From Saussurea involucrata (taxonomy: Eukaryota; Streptophyta; Magnoliopsida; Asterales; Asteraceae): 64,000 nt of DNA. Below are positions 11,201-21,643 of this stretch, one piece after another. The notes beneath the pieces were generated by a model that saw nothing but the letters and a program-made list of their open reading frames with translations, had not been told where the DNA came from and made no database searches. The position numbers and the translations under genes were made by a program. Each line of letters begins with the position of its first letter. Within the stretch, counting starts at the first letter, position 1. The stretch spans positions 62,318,320 to 62,382,319 of the forward strand of contig CM066315.1 in the NCBI GenBank assembly GCA_033807775.1, written 5' to 3'.

Positions 11201-12706
11201 AGATAAAGAATACTAACAATAAAACATAGTAGGGGAAAAATCAAATAAAAAACAGCTTACTTGTTTGAACGATACGTGACGTTAAACGATATAACATGAC
11301 CAACTTCTTTGTAATTAAACCTTGAAAACTCATCAACCCAAAATATACCTTGAAGTTTTCCTTCAGACACTTTAAACTCAAAGGCAAAGTTTGTCCCATT
11401 AACAACACGCTCATTAAACATGTTCAATACCATTTGAACATCACCATCACCAACAAAAGTATCTAAATCTATTTTAAAATTTCTATAATCACTTCTACTA
11501 CAACCTACTTTCTCATAACCACCATTCAAACAAACTTGAATTCGATGCGCCTTGGATGCCCCGATATTTGCCCTTGCTACACGATGTTCCATCCTCTTGT
11601 CTGAAAACTTCATTTATCTACTGCTTCAAGATAACATTTTGTCATTCTCATATAACAAGGGATGATTGTGGTTGGGATTGAAATATTATAATGTAAACAT
11701 TGACGTGCGGTTAACCCTATGAAAACAAACAACCCTATGAAAACGAACTTGCACCCGGTAACTTTAAAATTGGAGTTACGAAGCACCTTTCGGCGTTCAC
11801 CAACATTAATGCTATCAACAGACCGTTTGTTTAGAAGTCCATATCTATGACATACCAAACATTTCAACCTCACAGATTTATCCCTAAAAGTCCTTTCCAT
11901 AGAGCGTCGTATATCAAAACCGACATAATATGCGTACTTCTTATACATGTCGATACAATGTCCAATATACCAACAACAGGGGTAAATTCTTCGGGGACAT
12001 TAGGTATGACATTTATGGATGCACTATATCTATGCTTCATCGACACATATGAGGTTCCAATTTTGTGCATCTTCTCAAAAGGGACTGCATGATAGTTGAG
12101 ATGAACAATGACATTACAAAAGAAAATAGCATATGATGGCACATACAAAACAGACAATAATCATAACTGTTGCTAACATCACATATGATTTTAAGAGTAG
12201 TATCATCTAACAAAACTTAAGTAGGAGAGGATGTTATTTACCAATGAAGCATAAAATCACATATGATTAAATTCATGTCTGCAATCAAATACATCAACAT
12301 ACAGTAGAAACACTACTGGAAGCAATTTTGCAATTATCATCAAAATTATAAATATATTGACAAACAAAATCAATAAGATGAACAAAACAAAAAAGTAAAA
12401 TAAACATTACCATGAACTTCTTCCATCACTGTATCAGAAATTGTATCAGGATCTTCGTTGTTAATGGATACTCTTGACCTAGAAGCTTGATTTGAAAAAT
12501 CAATTGCAGAATCAGAGTTATTTTCCAGCTATCAATGGAATTTCGACCCTATTACATTGGGTTGATGGATCGATTTTAGTCTCTGGATTGAAATTTTCAA
12601 ACCTATCACATGATTTTGATGGATCAACGTTTGAAGAAGATGATTTGATTTCGTTGCCTACAACCTTGTTATTATGAATCTGTGAATCCATGAGAAATAC
12701 ACCCAT
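8250..12706 (-). pseudogene. FAR1-RELATED SEQUENCE (FRS)/MULE transposase-like pseudogene
   Basis: FRS proteins are transcription factors derived from Mutator-like transposases. From right to left are: an N-terminal start (MDSQIHNN..., about 12690); the FAR1 DNA-binding domain (MYKKYAYYVGFDIRRS and, in a shifted frame, NPNHNHPLLYE, about 11630-11950); the transposase core (11257-11613 and 10611-11150: ARANIGASKAHRIQV, GHVISFNVTYRSNK, LIDQDAAIREAL, FEVKWNALLTEFDLEG); IEKQATMVYTRSVFF (10265-10579); a SWIM zinc finger with CSCQYFEYFGILCCHIF (about 10090-10180); and a terminal knuckle CRGCGELTNHDSRNC, ending in TAA at 8250-8252. GT-AG introns remain, for example after 11257 and after 10265. At least five frameshifts or stops, and an Asn where the first catalytic Asp is expected (FNVTY), argue for a dead copy. 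Confidence 0.9.
8401..9750. mobile_element. Solo LTR (about 1350 bp) splitting the last FRS exon
   Basis: The FRS C-terminal sequence runs ...APEGIRN up to about 9751 and resumes KGCGTGKRLIGG at about 8400. These are normally adjacent, so 8401-9750 is an insertion. It begins TGTTAAGACAACC and ends TGTACCAACA, i.e. TG...CA on both strands. It has no gag-pol and contains TATA-like runs (about 9160 and 9280-9300). The flanks GTTA/GTTT look like an eroded short target duplication. It is therefore best read as a solo LTR left by LTR-LTR recombination. Its lineage, probably Copia-like, is not certain. Confidence 0.75.
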
Positions 12707-13121
12707 TGAGAGAAGAATTTGTGAATCGATCTAAGCTTTAAAGAAGGCGGGAGTGTAGTTGATAGATGTGAAGGAAGGAGCGTGAACACGGTTGAAAGAA
12801 TCTGTTTGATATATGGAATTAAACTAGAAAATGTAAGATGACCCATATACCCTTTCTATTTAATTCCCTTAATAAGTCAAATGATTGGTTGAGAATTGTC
12901 CTCGTGTTTTCTTAAATTGTTACGGTTCTCGTATGAACCCTCGTCTATATACATACATATATATATATAACTTTTTTACAGAATATTCAAGCAAAGATTT
13001 GAGTTCCAGTAAGAAGTTGAGTTTAACGTGAGATGTATCGATAGATGAGAAATTGATGCATATTAGGATGAGATACACCGAGTTAATTCTTTTCTAACTC
13101 GTAATTTATGAAATGACATTT
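12707..13121. other. Intergenic, nothing recognised
   Basis: AT-rich sequence between the FRS start and a MITE-like repeat. A short TA-rich microsatellite lies near 12950-12970. I see no gene or RNA signal. Confidence 0.6.
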
Positions 13122-13969
13122 GGGTGCGTTTCGTACGGTGGACAACATGGGACAGGACAGGACACACTTGTCCCATGTTTGGTGTGACCAAATGTGGAAC
13201 TAACTTGGACTAATATGGGACACGATTGTTCTATGGTAACCCCTGGAACTAAGTGGAACAAGACTACTTGGACCAATATACCCTCACCCATCGAACAAGC
13301 AGTAGCAAAATCATCTTCTTCGCCTCTTTCACGTTTCGAAATCTTTTCAAGAAATCGAATTCTTCTGCAGAAATTGAAATCTTCTCAAGAAATCGAAATC
13401 TTTTCAAGAAATCATCATCTTCTTCTTCTCATTCTAGAACCTACATCGCATTTCTCTGAAACCCTAGATCTTCTATCGCTGCTTGTTTCCCGACCCTTCT
13501 TCGGCCATCTCCTACAAAATTCGAAATCGCCTCTCATCAGATACGCCTCCCTCCGCAATCAGGTAATCGACTCTCTTCTACATCGGTTTTGGTTACTGAT
13601 TTTGTTACTGCTTGTGTATAAATTTTGGTCGACTCATGTTTTGGTTACTGATTTTGTTACTGGTTGTGTATAAATTTTGATTTTGATTTTGTTACTGCTT
13701 TTGATTTTGATTTTGATTTTTTTACTGCTTGTGTATAAATTTTGGTTACTGATTTTGTTACTGCTTGGTCGACTCATGATTTGGTTACTGATTTTGATTC
13801 CATGTATAAATTTTGATTCCATAGTCATTATTTGGTAAAAAACACTAAGCAAATCACTAGGGGTAAATTGGTCATTTAACCGATCATGTTCTGTCATGTC
13901 CAATGTCTTACGAAACCCTGAATAACTGTCATGTCCTGTCCCGTCTGCGTTGCGTACCAAACGCAACCT
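13122..13969. mobile_element. MITE-like element with ~45-bp imperfect terminal inverted repeats
   Basis: The left end GGGTGCGTTTCGTACG...GACAGGACAGGACA and the inverse complement of the right end (GGTTGCGTTTGGTACG...GACAGGACATGACA) match over about 45 bp with some mismatches. The interior looks like a captured gene leader: CT-rich sequence with AAACCCTAGATC near 13462, a GTAATCG donor-like site near 13562, then repeats of TTTTGATTTTG and TTACTGATTTTGTTACTG (about 13590-13800). No clear target duplication is visible, so the superfamily is open. Confidence 0.65.
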
Positions 13970-14210
13970 TGATTAAAAATAATCTAACAATTCAGATTTA
14001 TTTCACACAATTTTCACGTTAACCTCAAGCAAAATAACCAAAAAAAGGTGTTTAAAATCAGTTCTAAATTAATGTGTCAAAAAAGGAGGAACAACGGTGC
14101 AAATTTGGGGTGGTTATGGTTTCAACACGCCACCACAATCAAAGAAATCTTTATCTTCCACCCATCATACGTCCAATCGCCATACCCAACCACTCTCATT
14201 ACACTTCAAA

Positions 14211-17200
14211 ATGGAACTGCTAAAATCCTCATTTCCAATTTTCACTCCAAACCCTAATAATTTCACCATGATCACACCCTCCAGACATTCTTTTCGGACC
14301 AGGGTTTCCATTAAACCTCCACCTCCAGAATTCGACTTCAAGTCCGAAATCCTAATCGGATCTCGAGCCATAATCGCCGATATGCATCCGGAATTGCTCG
14401 ACTTAGCCGACGAAGGAAACTTAGTTGTCATCAGAAAGAATCAGTTTGGTCCAGTCCCCGCATGGCGATCTGAGTTCGTGGAGCCTGAAACTATCTGGTT
14501 ATTGGGTACAAATCACGTCTCTGAAAAATCCGCCATTGACGTCGAACGAGTTGTGCAGGCCGTGAAACCCGATAATGTCGTCGTCGAGCTCTGTAGGAGC
14601 AGGTAATTGTGTTTAACTTCCATTTTTGTTCATTTCTGCACTTTCTTTCAAGTTAATTTTGCATCGAATATAACCTTTAGTTTATAGTGTTCATGGAGAC
14701 ATCACCAGGCTTATTAACTTATTTCGTTTTGTCGTAGTTTTTAGTGTTTGAATATGCCGTTTTTCCCTACTGATAAGGAGTTTTTAATATAAGTCGTTCT
14801 CTTGTAACTTATTTGAAACAACTTATGAGTTTTTCGGTTATTTTACATGTATAAGCCATCCCAAACACCCATACATAATAACTTATTAGCTTATTATGTT
14901 TTGGTACCACCATAAGCTAATCCAAACACTTTTTATAAAACTCTATTTTAACACCACATAAGTTAATAAGCGCTTTTACATAAAAGCATAAGTTGTTTTA
15001 AATCGATATGAATTACGGTATGATTTGGGTGTAAATGAAATCAATCAATATGTTAGTCGATCTAGATTCCATCCATGGCTTAACTTGACTTGTTGCAGAG
15101 ACCATTTTCAGAGCAGGAATCATGTACACATCAACTGATACCGAAGTCGAACCTAGGCTAAAGTCAAACCCTTTTTCGTTATCTGGTGAAGGGTTCGTTG
15201 GTGCCGTTGGTCGCAGCATCAATCTCGGTAACCATTCACCCATTTCTCAATTCCCCATTTGTTCTGCAGGCTCGGTTTCTTGGCTGTTTGTTTACCTCTT
15301 AATAGTTCCATTAAGAGGTAACCTCTGAATCGCTAAGAGGTGAATCTTGGCAAAGAAAAAAGTCTGCCTCTTAATGGCTCTAAAACCCTATGAATGATTT
15401 TGTATCTTGGGCCTCCCTTAACCATTCAGTGCCCTAATTTCATTTTGAACAATTACCAAACAACAATATTTCATTTTGCACTATATCATAAGAGTCTCTT
15501 AATCATTCTGACCACTTAATTATCTTGCACCAAACCATTCAGCAACTGCCAAACAGCTAAATACCGAATTAACGAGTTTCGTTTGAATTAGGTGGTCAAA
15601 CGGCTTTAGCATTACGTCTATTGTTGGCGACATTCTCTTCCAAGATTTCTTCGAACATCAATCGCCCTTTTGGGGACGAGGTATGCAGTTTAATCACATA
15701 CTTTTGATAAGACAGGTGTCTTTACGGAAACAGCTGGTCTGCATACATTGTACCCTCCGATACCCCGGTTGGGATAATACGTTGCTCGTTTGATTTTGAC
15801 ACATTAGAGCATCACCAACAGCTATACTAAAGTTTTTCTAAAAAAGAGTAAAAAAATCAAAATCCAACATTAGCAACTCTAGTGTTAATTATCTTATTAA
15901 AATATTCAATTTATTTAATTATATTATTAAAATATTCAATATATGGAAAATTGGGAGATGAAAAGATTGATTTTTGGGGGTAATAATTAGTTTTGGGAGG
16001 AAACTATCTATTTAGAGATTTATCCAAATTTAGAGATTTTTACAATCTCTCCTCTTTTCAGTTTTCTCGATAGCATAGTTGTTGCAGGCAGCAAATAAAA
16101 TGCTAAAATCCCACTTTTTCCATTTTAGCATAGCTAATGGAGATGCTCTTAGTAGGTGGGAATCTATAAATTCTACGTTGTGTCACTTAACAAAATTTGT
16201 ATTAGTTTCGTGCTGCCAGAAAAGCTTCGGAGGAAATAAGTGCTCAGGTGGTACTAGGAGATCGGCCTATCGAAATAACGGTTTGCAGCTCAATCCATTT
16301 TTCTCATATGACCTATTAATCGCCCGATTTTCCTTTATATTGCGCTACATGTTTCTTATTTCAGCTCCAAAGGGCGTGGAGCTCGCTAAAATGGAGCGAA
16401 AAACTAAGTCTCATTATCGCAATTCTCCGTGGAATTACATCGGATCAGTCCAAGATAGACTTTAAGGTTCCTTATCTATCTACCAACCAGTTTCATAATC
16501 ACACACATAATCGTAAATTAAGCTCATATTTCAAGACCATGTTCTAGGAATCAACCACAAACGACACCGATTTTCAACTTTACGAGCAGTTGAGTTTCTC
16601 GTATCCGTCATTGCTCCAACCTTTGATCCATGAACGCGATACCGTAAGTTTCTTCTTCGTTTTGAGGTCAATATCGATGATAGAAATCCAAGATCTTTGC
16701 GCAAAAAGTGGATTTCTGGCAACCCTAATAGCATCTCCAACATATTCTCTATAATTTTTCTAAAATAGACACCTAAAAGTCAAAATCTCTAAAATGAATT
16801 ACATTTAACTCCAACAGATTCGCTATTTTAGAGATTTCAATATCTATTATATTATTAAAATATTATATAAATTTATCACCCCAAGACATTGCTTAAAAAG
16901 AATTTGTATAGAATAACAATAACTCAACCCTATTGGTTTGAACGAAATTAAAAGTAATTTCTCTCTCATGTATCAAGTTTTAGAGAATTATCTAAATTTG
17001 GTGATTTCTCTAGTTTTCTCTATTTTGAACAATATAGAGAAGCTGTTGGAGCATTTTAGAGGACAAAACTCCAATTTTCTCTATTTTATAGAAGTTGTGA
17101 TGCTCTAACAGGCCCTACACGGATCCTGCCTCCAAGGACACCAATGTGAGGGGACATTTTTTTGGCTCACACGAGACTAGTGGTGGGGCCTGAGATCGAA

Positions 17201-17562
17201 CCCAAGACCTGTTATGTATTTGTTCAAAGTCACCCCACCACTTTGCCAACTGAGCTGCACGTCAGAGGCAAAAATCCAAGATTTTAATAGTTGGTTTATT
17301 GTTTCAGTACATTGCTTGGTCTCTTAAGCGAAGCAAAGCCGTAAGAAATGGTAAGAGAGTGGTTGGGGTTATTGGAAGAGGACATTTGAACGGTGTGATC
17401 TATGCATTGATCTCCGATCTTGGAGACTTGCGGTTCCGTGATCTTGTTGGGGAGAGATCTTCAACGGATGGATCTTGGTTGAATACCATCGTCAAAAACT
17501 TGGTGAGAGACACGATAATAGGGGCCGTGATGTGGGCTTTGTACGAACAGATAAAGAATTGA
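14211..17562 (+). CDS. TraB/PrgY-family protein, seven exons, 374 aa, intact
   Basis: Exons: 14211-14602, 15112-15227, 15592-15680, 16206-16280, 16365-16466, 16548-16643, 17308-17562. All junctions are GT-AG, phases agree, and the total of 1125 nt ends in TGA. The ATG at 14211 is the first in-frame ATG. The Ser/Pro/Arg-rich N-terminus of about 45 residues could be a targeting peptide. The TraB domain starts with GTNHVSEKSA and VVVELCRSRAGIMY, and ends with RVVGVIGRGHLNGVIYAL. The conserved GTxH, ExxxxR and GxGH motifs that define the family are all present. A hydrophobic C-terminal helix (DTIIGAVMWALY) could be a membrane anchor. Plant TraB proteins include an Arabidopsis mitochondrial member linked to ER-mitochondria contacts; whether this is its orthologue is not settled. 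The donor after exon 5 (AAG/GTTCCT) is weak. Introns carry MITEs and a SINE. Confidence 0.93.
15807..16148. mobile_element. PIF/Harbinger (Tourist-like) MITE in TraB intron 3, 342 bp
   Basis: Ends are GAGCATCACCAACAGCTAT at 15807 and the inverse form ...AGCTAATGGAGATGCTC at 16148. Both are flanked by TTA (15804-15806 and 16149-16151). The TTA target duplication and GAGCATC ends fit Tourist-like MITEs. It ends 57 bp before exon 4. Confidence 0.85.
16695..17271 (-). mobile_element. tRNA-derived SINE in TraB intron 6, split by a MITE
   Basis: On the minus strand the head at 17271 reads toward GTGCAGCTCAGTTGGCAAAG (A-box like) and GGTCTTGGGTTCGATCTC (B-box like, about 17185-17205), the pol III promoter pair of tRNA-derived SINEs. 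The sequence AAATCCAAGAT occurs on both sides (16684-16694 and 17272-17282) as a likely target duplication. Removing the MITE at 16729-17105 leaves about 200 bp, a normal SINE length. Confidence 0.6.
16729..17105. mobile_element. PIF/Harbinger-like MITE in TraB intron 6, 377 bp
   Basis: The left end TAGCATCTCCAACATATTCT and right end ...AGAAGTTGTGATGCTC are imperfect inverted repeats. TAA flanks both ends (16726-16728 and 17106-17108). It is related in end sequence (AGCATCTCCAAC) to the intron 3 MITE but clearly diverged. It lies inside the SINE. Confidence 0.75.
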
Positions 17563-17886
17563 TGCATACCAAACACTACACGAAAGGATCACGAGAATCC
17601 ACACCGATGTTTTCGGCTTCGTTTCATGCGGTTAAAATTGCCTCTTGGTGTTGTTATTCTTGCAGGCCATGGCATGTTAATGTTTTGTTATGTTCTGTTC
17701 AAGTGTTGATAGTAAACTTTGAATTTGTGGACGTAGTTGCATACCACAATTATTAAAAAACAAAATACCCTGTATATGTGAAGTGCGAGCTAGTTATATT
17801 TTTTTCCAACTTGTACTCTGCAGAATTTTACACCTCCATTTCCTCGACCCAAGATTAAGTTGGTGTGTGACAACTCACTCCTTATA
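17563..17886. other. TraB 3' flank
   Basis: This holds the likely 3' untranslated region and terminator of the TraB gene. ORFs overlapping it only continue the last exon in another frame. The next element starts at 17887 with TAGGGGCGGAGCCAGG. Confidence 0.5.
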
Positions 17887-19077
17887 TAGGGCCTGTTAGG
17901 GGCGGAGCCAGGAATTTTGTTAAGGGTGGTCCTCTTTAATAAACAAAATATAGATGTACGATAATACGATGATATCATATTCAAGCCAAATTTCGATCAA
18001 AAAGTAAACATACATTTTCAAAAGCCATAACACTAACCTTTAAAAATTCAACAATAAATTCGACGCGTTTTCATTTTCTGAAACATATCAATGATATCTT
18101 CATTCTCAACGTCTGCAAACACATCCTTTTCAATATAAGCTACCAAGTTATCGTTCATTCATTGATCTCCCATTTTATTATGCAGCCTGTTTTTTACGAT
18201 ATGCATAGCAGAAAATGCCCTCTTAGTTGTTGCAGTTGCAACCGGTAATGCCAATTTGTGCCAACTGTTGTCAAATACAGAAATACTCAATGTCTGAATA
18301 AGCAATAATCAAATATCAAATTTCTATTTCTCATAAATCATAATCAAATACCAATAGGCTATAGTTACATTACATAAGAAAGAGAATGTGAAACTATTAA
18401 CTATCAATACAAATTCACATTATGAATACAATTTCACATTATGAATACAATTTCACAATTACACAATTTTCACACTGAAAGTGAAATACAATTTCACAAT
18501 CTCACACTGAAACTATCAATACAATTTCACATTCTGAATACAATTTCTGAATACAACTATCAATACACATTCTTATTTCTGAGCAAAGTAAGACATTCTG
18601 AATACAATTTCACAGTGAAAGTGAAACTGTGAAAGTGACCCTAGAAATAAGAAACTCAAAATCAATACAAAACATATTGTATTACACTATTTCTTATACA
18701 CAACTACTGAACTACAGAAGTACAAAACGTCAAAACAGAATGTGAAATTGTGAAAATTGAAACCCTAGGCTAGAAATAAGAAACTCACAGCAACCATGAT
18801 TTTGATTTTTGAGTTGATGATCAATGATCGATCACTGATCAGTAAACAAAGCCAACGCCAAGAAGAGAGAATCGAGAGTCGACTGTCGAGAAGCGAAGTA
18901 AAGAAGCGAGAATTCTAAATTTCTAATTGAAGTCTGATTGTCTAAAGTCGTCTGGGTCTCTGGTAGCCGTTTACAAACTTTGGTTTGGGCTGGAAACATA
19001 TTAAAAGAATGGATTTGGGCTTTAAAATTTAAAAAAAAATTAAAACTGAGGGTGGGCCAGTGCTAATTCTGGGCCAA
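17887..19077 (-). mobile_element. hAT transposon relic (DUF4371/ZMYM1-like family)
   Basis: It begins TAGGGGCGGAGCCAGGAATT, a typical hAT terminus. The minus strand at about 18060-18290 reads LPVATATTKRAFSAMHIVKN, then NRLHNKMGDQ, a stop, and MNDNLVAYIEKDVF. That is the hAT C-terminal dimerisation domain, recognisable despite the stop. To the right, 18430-18640 is a short-period repeat of GAATACAATTTCAC. The last part (GGGTGGGCCAGTGC...) resembles a hAT end region, but the opposite inverted repeat is not reached because a gypsy LTR starts at 19078. Most of the transposase is missing. Confidence 0.75.
18420..18640. repeat. Degenerate short-period repeat (GAATACAATTTCACA)
   Basis: Units of about 14-20 bp with the core AATACAATTTCACA are repeated with CACTGAAAGTGAAA interspersed. 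It lies inside the hAT relic and codes for nothing plausible. Confidence 0.65.
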
Positions 19078-19507
19078 TGTAATACCCCGGGTAAGTCAGT
19101 TAGATAAATTCCCTATCAGTTAAAATATTTAACCTTAAGATTTAATGTTTAGGGTAAGTTGGAGGTAAGTTATAAGTTTAAGGATGTTTGGGTTAAATTT
19201 GAGAAGTTCAAGGTCTATTTGGTAAGATATGGTTTGATATTACCCCTTAAGTCTTCAGATGGTTTTCTTATACTGAAATTAGAAAGTGTGTGTGTGTGTG
19301 TGGGAGTTTTGGAGGCGAAGAAAGCGAAAGAAGGAAAGTTACGGTTTGAGCATCAATCGATTGGGTTAGAAACGATTTTGAGGTTAGTCCTTTTATATTT
19401 TGTGTTGGTAATTTGTAATAGAAGATATCTATCGGTTTAGAAGTTATGATTTCAGTAATTGGTATAGATTTCAATCGATTTCTGAGAAATGGAACCGACT
19501 GTGTTCT

Positions 19508-19750
19508 TGAGAGTCCCGGGGAAGTCCCGGTAGACTCCCGGTGCTGTCAACTCCCGGTGTGATAGACTCCCGGTGTAGTGAGTCCCGGTATAGAAGACTC
19601 CCGGTAGTATAAATCCCGGTATAGCAGACTTCCGGTAGTGAGAGTTCCGGTGATGGGAACTCCCGGTATGGGAACTCCCGGTATAGGAACTCCCGGTACT
19701 AAGAGTCCCGGTACTGTATAAGTCCCGGTACCCTGTAGTCCCGGTAGTGA
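19508..19750 (+). repeat. CTCCCGGT minisatellite in the gypsy LTR
   Basis: About sixteen units of the core (A/G)(C/G)TCCCGGT are spaced 11-20 bases apart. Units near 19655-19690 (GGAACTCCCGGTAT) are nearly identical, while others drift. The block starts about 430 bp into the LTR. Confidence 0.85.
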
Positions 19751-20267
19751 GTTAAGCACAGTGTGTGATGAGATAGTTGAGGATGGGAAATTGTTAGGCT
19801 TTATGTGTTTGGTCAGTAAAGCGATGTGTGTATCTTAACTTGTTTCAGATTCTGTGGAGTCGTGGTAAGAGATAGAATCGTTTTGAAAGAAGCTTGCGAA
19901 CGTGTGTAATAACCAAAACAGGTGAGTTTTACTTTGAAAACGTTTTTAACTGGAATACGTATATGCGTGGATTGGGATTGAAATAGTTGATGACTATGTG
20001 TTTATATGTGAATTATAATATAGTGAGGTATTATATTTACATGAGTATTATAATGTGTTATAATACGTTGGCCGGTTTTAGGACCGGTGTGTTTGGCTAT
20101 AGACTCCGTATAGCGTTGTTTGGTTGTAAATGTTGTACATCGTTGTATATTATTAGTTGGCTTGCTACCACTAATATGGCCAGGAGGAATGAAAAGGGAA
20201 AGTATAAGATATGTGAGCTTATTTGGATGTATATGACTGTGTTGCGTGAATTATATGAATGAAGTTG

Positions 20268-20276
20268 ATATAAATG
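20268..20276 (+). promoter_or_regulatory. TATA-like box of the gypsy LTR
   Basis: GATATAAAT lies about 30 nt upstream of the hairpin at 20304, at the spacing expected between a TATA box and a transcription start. Confidence 0.45.
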
Positions 20277-20303
20277 GTTTTTAAACTAACAGGGATTTCT
20301 CAC

Positions 20304-20321
20304 TTAGACCATCAGGTCTAA
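20304..20321 (+). promoter_or_regulatory. LTR hairpin, probably at the 5' end of the element RNA
   Basis: TTAGACC-ATCA-GGTCTAA forms a perfect 7-bp stem with a 4-nt loop. LARD1 and LARD2 have the same hairpin at the same distance from a TATA-like box but with different stem bases. Confidence 0.65.
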
Positions 20322-20621
20322 CCCTCATTTTGTTTTAAAAATATGTATTCCAGGTGGTGGATCAAGTAAGAGCAAGTAACTAGAGTAACTGATGGATGAC
20401 TTGTGTGAAGAATTATAAGATGAAGATTTTGGCTTGTTTAGCAGTTGTACCATAATATTAAATGTTATGTATGTAAATAGTACAAAGATTGTAGTAGAAT
20501 GGTTTTCTTTCGATTGTAAAAGACTACGAGACCGTACTTGTAATGTGAAGTTCGTTTGTTATATCTATGTTGTGTTACATTATGTGATATGTTGTGTATA
20601 TGGGATTTGGGTTGTTACAAA

Positions 20622-20634
20622 TGGTATCAGAGCC
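20622..20634 (+). promoter_or_regulatory. Primer binding site (initiator tRNA-Met)
   Basis: TGGTATCAGAGCC sits two bases after the LTR end and matches the standard plant retrotransposon primer site for initiator tRNA-Met. Confidence 0.95.
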
Positions 20635-20882
20635 TTAGTTTAAGGGATTTAGGTATTTGTATCTGTACCTAGACTTAAACTGCATGTGAAGTAGGATGTC
20701 CTTATCATTATAGAACCTTGGGATGATGAAGTATAAAAAGGTAGAAGGAACTTCATGTAAGGTAATTTTATATTACACCTGGCCAGTGTAATTGTGATCT
20801 TACAGGTACATGTTTGAAATGGAATACCTTGTTATATGGGGTATGTGCGTATGTGTATATTAATCTTGTTTAAATCTACAGA

Positions 20883-21623
20883 ATGGCAAGCGGTACGCGA
20901 AATTCGAATCGAGGAGGAGGAAGAAATCCAAATAGAACTAATCCGCCAATAGGAACAGGAGACAGGGGAGGAAGAACAGGGGGCAGAGTCGGGGGTAGAG
21001 CTGGAGGTCGAGCCGGGGGCAGAGTCCAGCCAAATAGTACGGAATTCGTTACCAGGGCTGATCTAATGGCGGAAATGGGAAGAATGCAGGCTAACATACA
21101 AACAATGTTTGATCGAAGTCGTAATAATGAAGCTGATAGACCAGATCCGGAACATGAAGTCGAACTACCAATCACCCCTACGGTCTTACCGGTAATGAGA
21201 AAATGTGATTACAAGATGTTTCTTAGTTGCAGGCCTCCTACATTCTCAGGAGATCGGGATCCAGTGAAAGCAATGAGATGGATGAAGGAAATAGAAGCTA
21301 TTTTCAAGACGAGTAAGTGCGCTGACGAAGATCGAGTATTGTATGGAGCGGCAATGTTAAAGGGGGATGCTTTGTATTGGTGGGAATCTTTTATTCATTC
21401 TAAAGGATCTGATGTTTATTCTACCCTCTCTTGGGAAGAATTTGTGATAGCCTACAAGAACGCATTTTGTCCCCAAGCAGCCGTCAAACAATTGGAAGGG
21501 GAATTTATGAACTTACAACAAGGAAACTTATCCGTTCGAGACTACACCGCTAGCTTCCTGGAAAAGTCTCGGTTCGCAGAATACTACGTTGCTACGGAGG
21601 CGATGAAGACGTCTTCGGGCTGA
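20883..21623 (+). pseudogene. Gypsy gag (capsid part), frameshifted at its end
   Basis: The ATG at 20883 follows a CTACAG acceptor-like site. A Gly/Arg-rich N-terminus (repeated GGR motifs) is followed by a Retrotrans_gag capsid domain: KEIEAIFKTSKCADEDRV, LKGDALYWWESF, FCPQAAVKQLEGEF, LSVRDYTASFLEKSRFAEYY. Just after YVATE the frame is lost and ends in TGA. The expected continuation is readable in the next frame (FGLNSEVRRLVTAKGPDTF), so one small indel separates gag from the knuckle region. Confidence 0.88.
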
Positions 21624-21643
21624 ACTCAGAGGTTAGAAGACTA

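Larger units (their letters stand above)
19078..20619 (+). repeat. 5' LTR of the gypsy element (1542 bp)
   Basis: It starts TGTAATACCCCGG at 19078 and ends GGGTTGTTACA at 20619, directly followed by the primer binding site. It contains a CCCGGT array (19508-19750), a TATAAAT box near 20269 and a hairpin at 20304-20321. ORFs inside it (for example 19987-20262) are not supported as genes. Confidence 0.88.

Noticed and set aside
13194..13673. 159-aa plus-strand ORF
   Set aside because: It lies within a MITE-like repeat, is low-complexity (SSSP, EIFSRN repeats) and shows no domain.
20876..21175. Pro-rich 99-aa minus-strand ORF
   Set aside because: Antisense shadow of the Gly/Arg-rich gag N-terminus.
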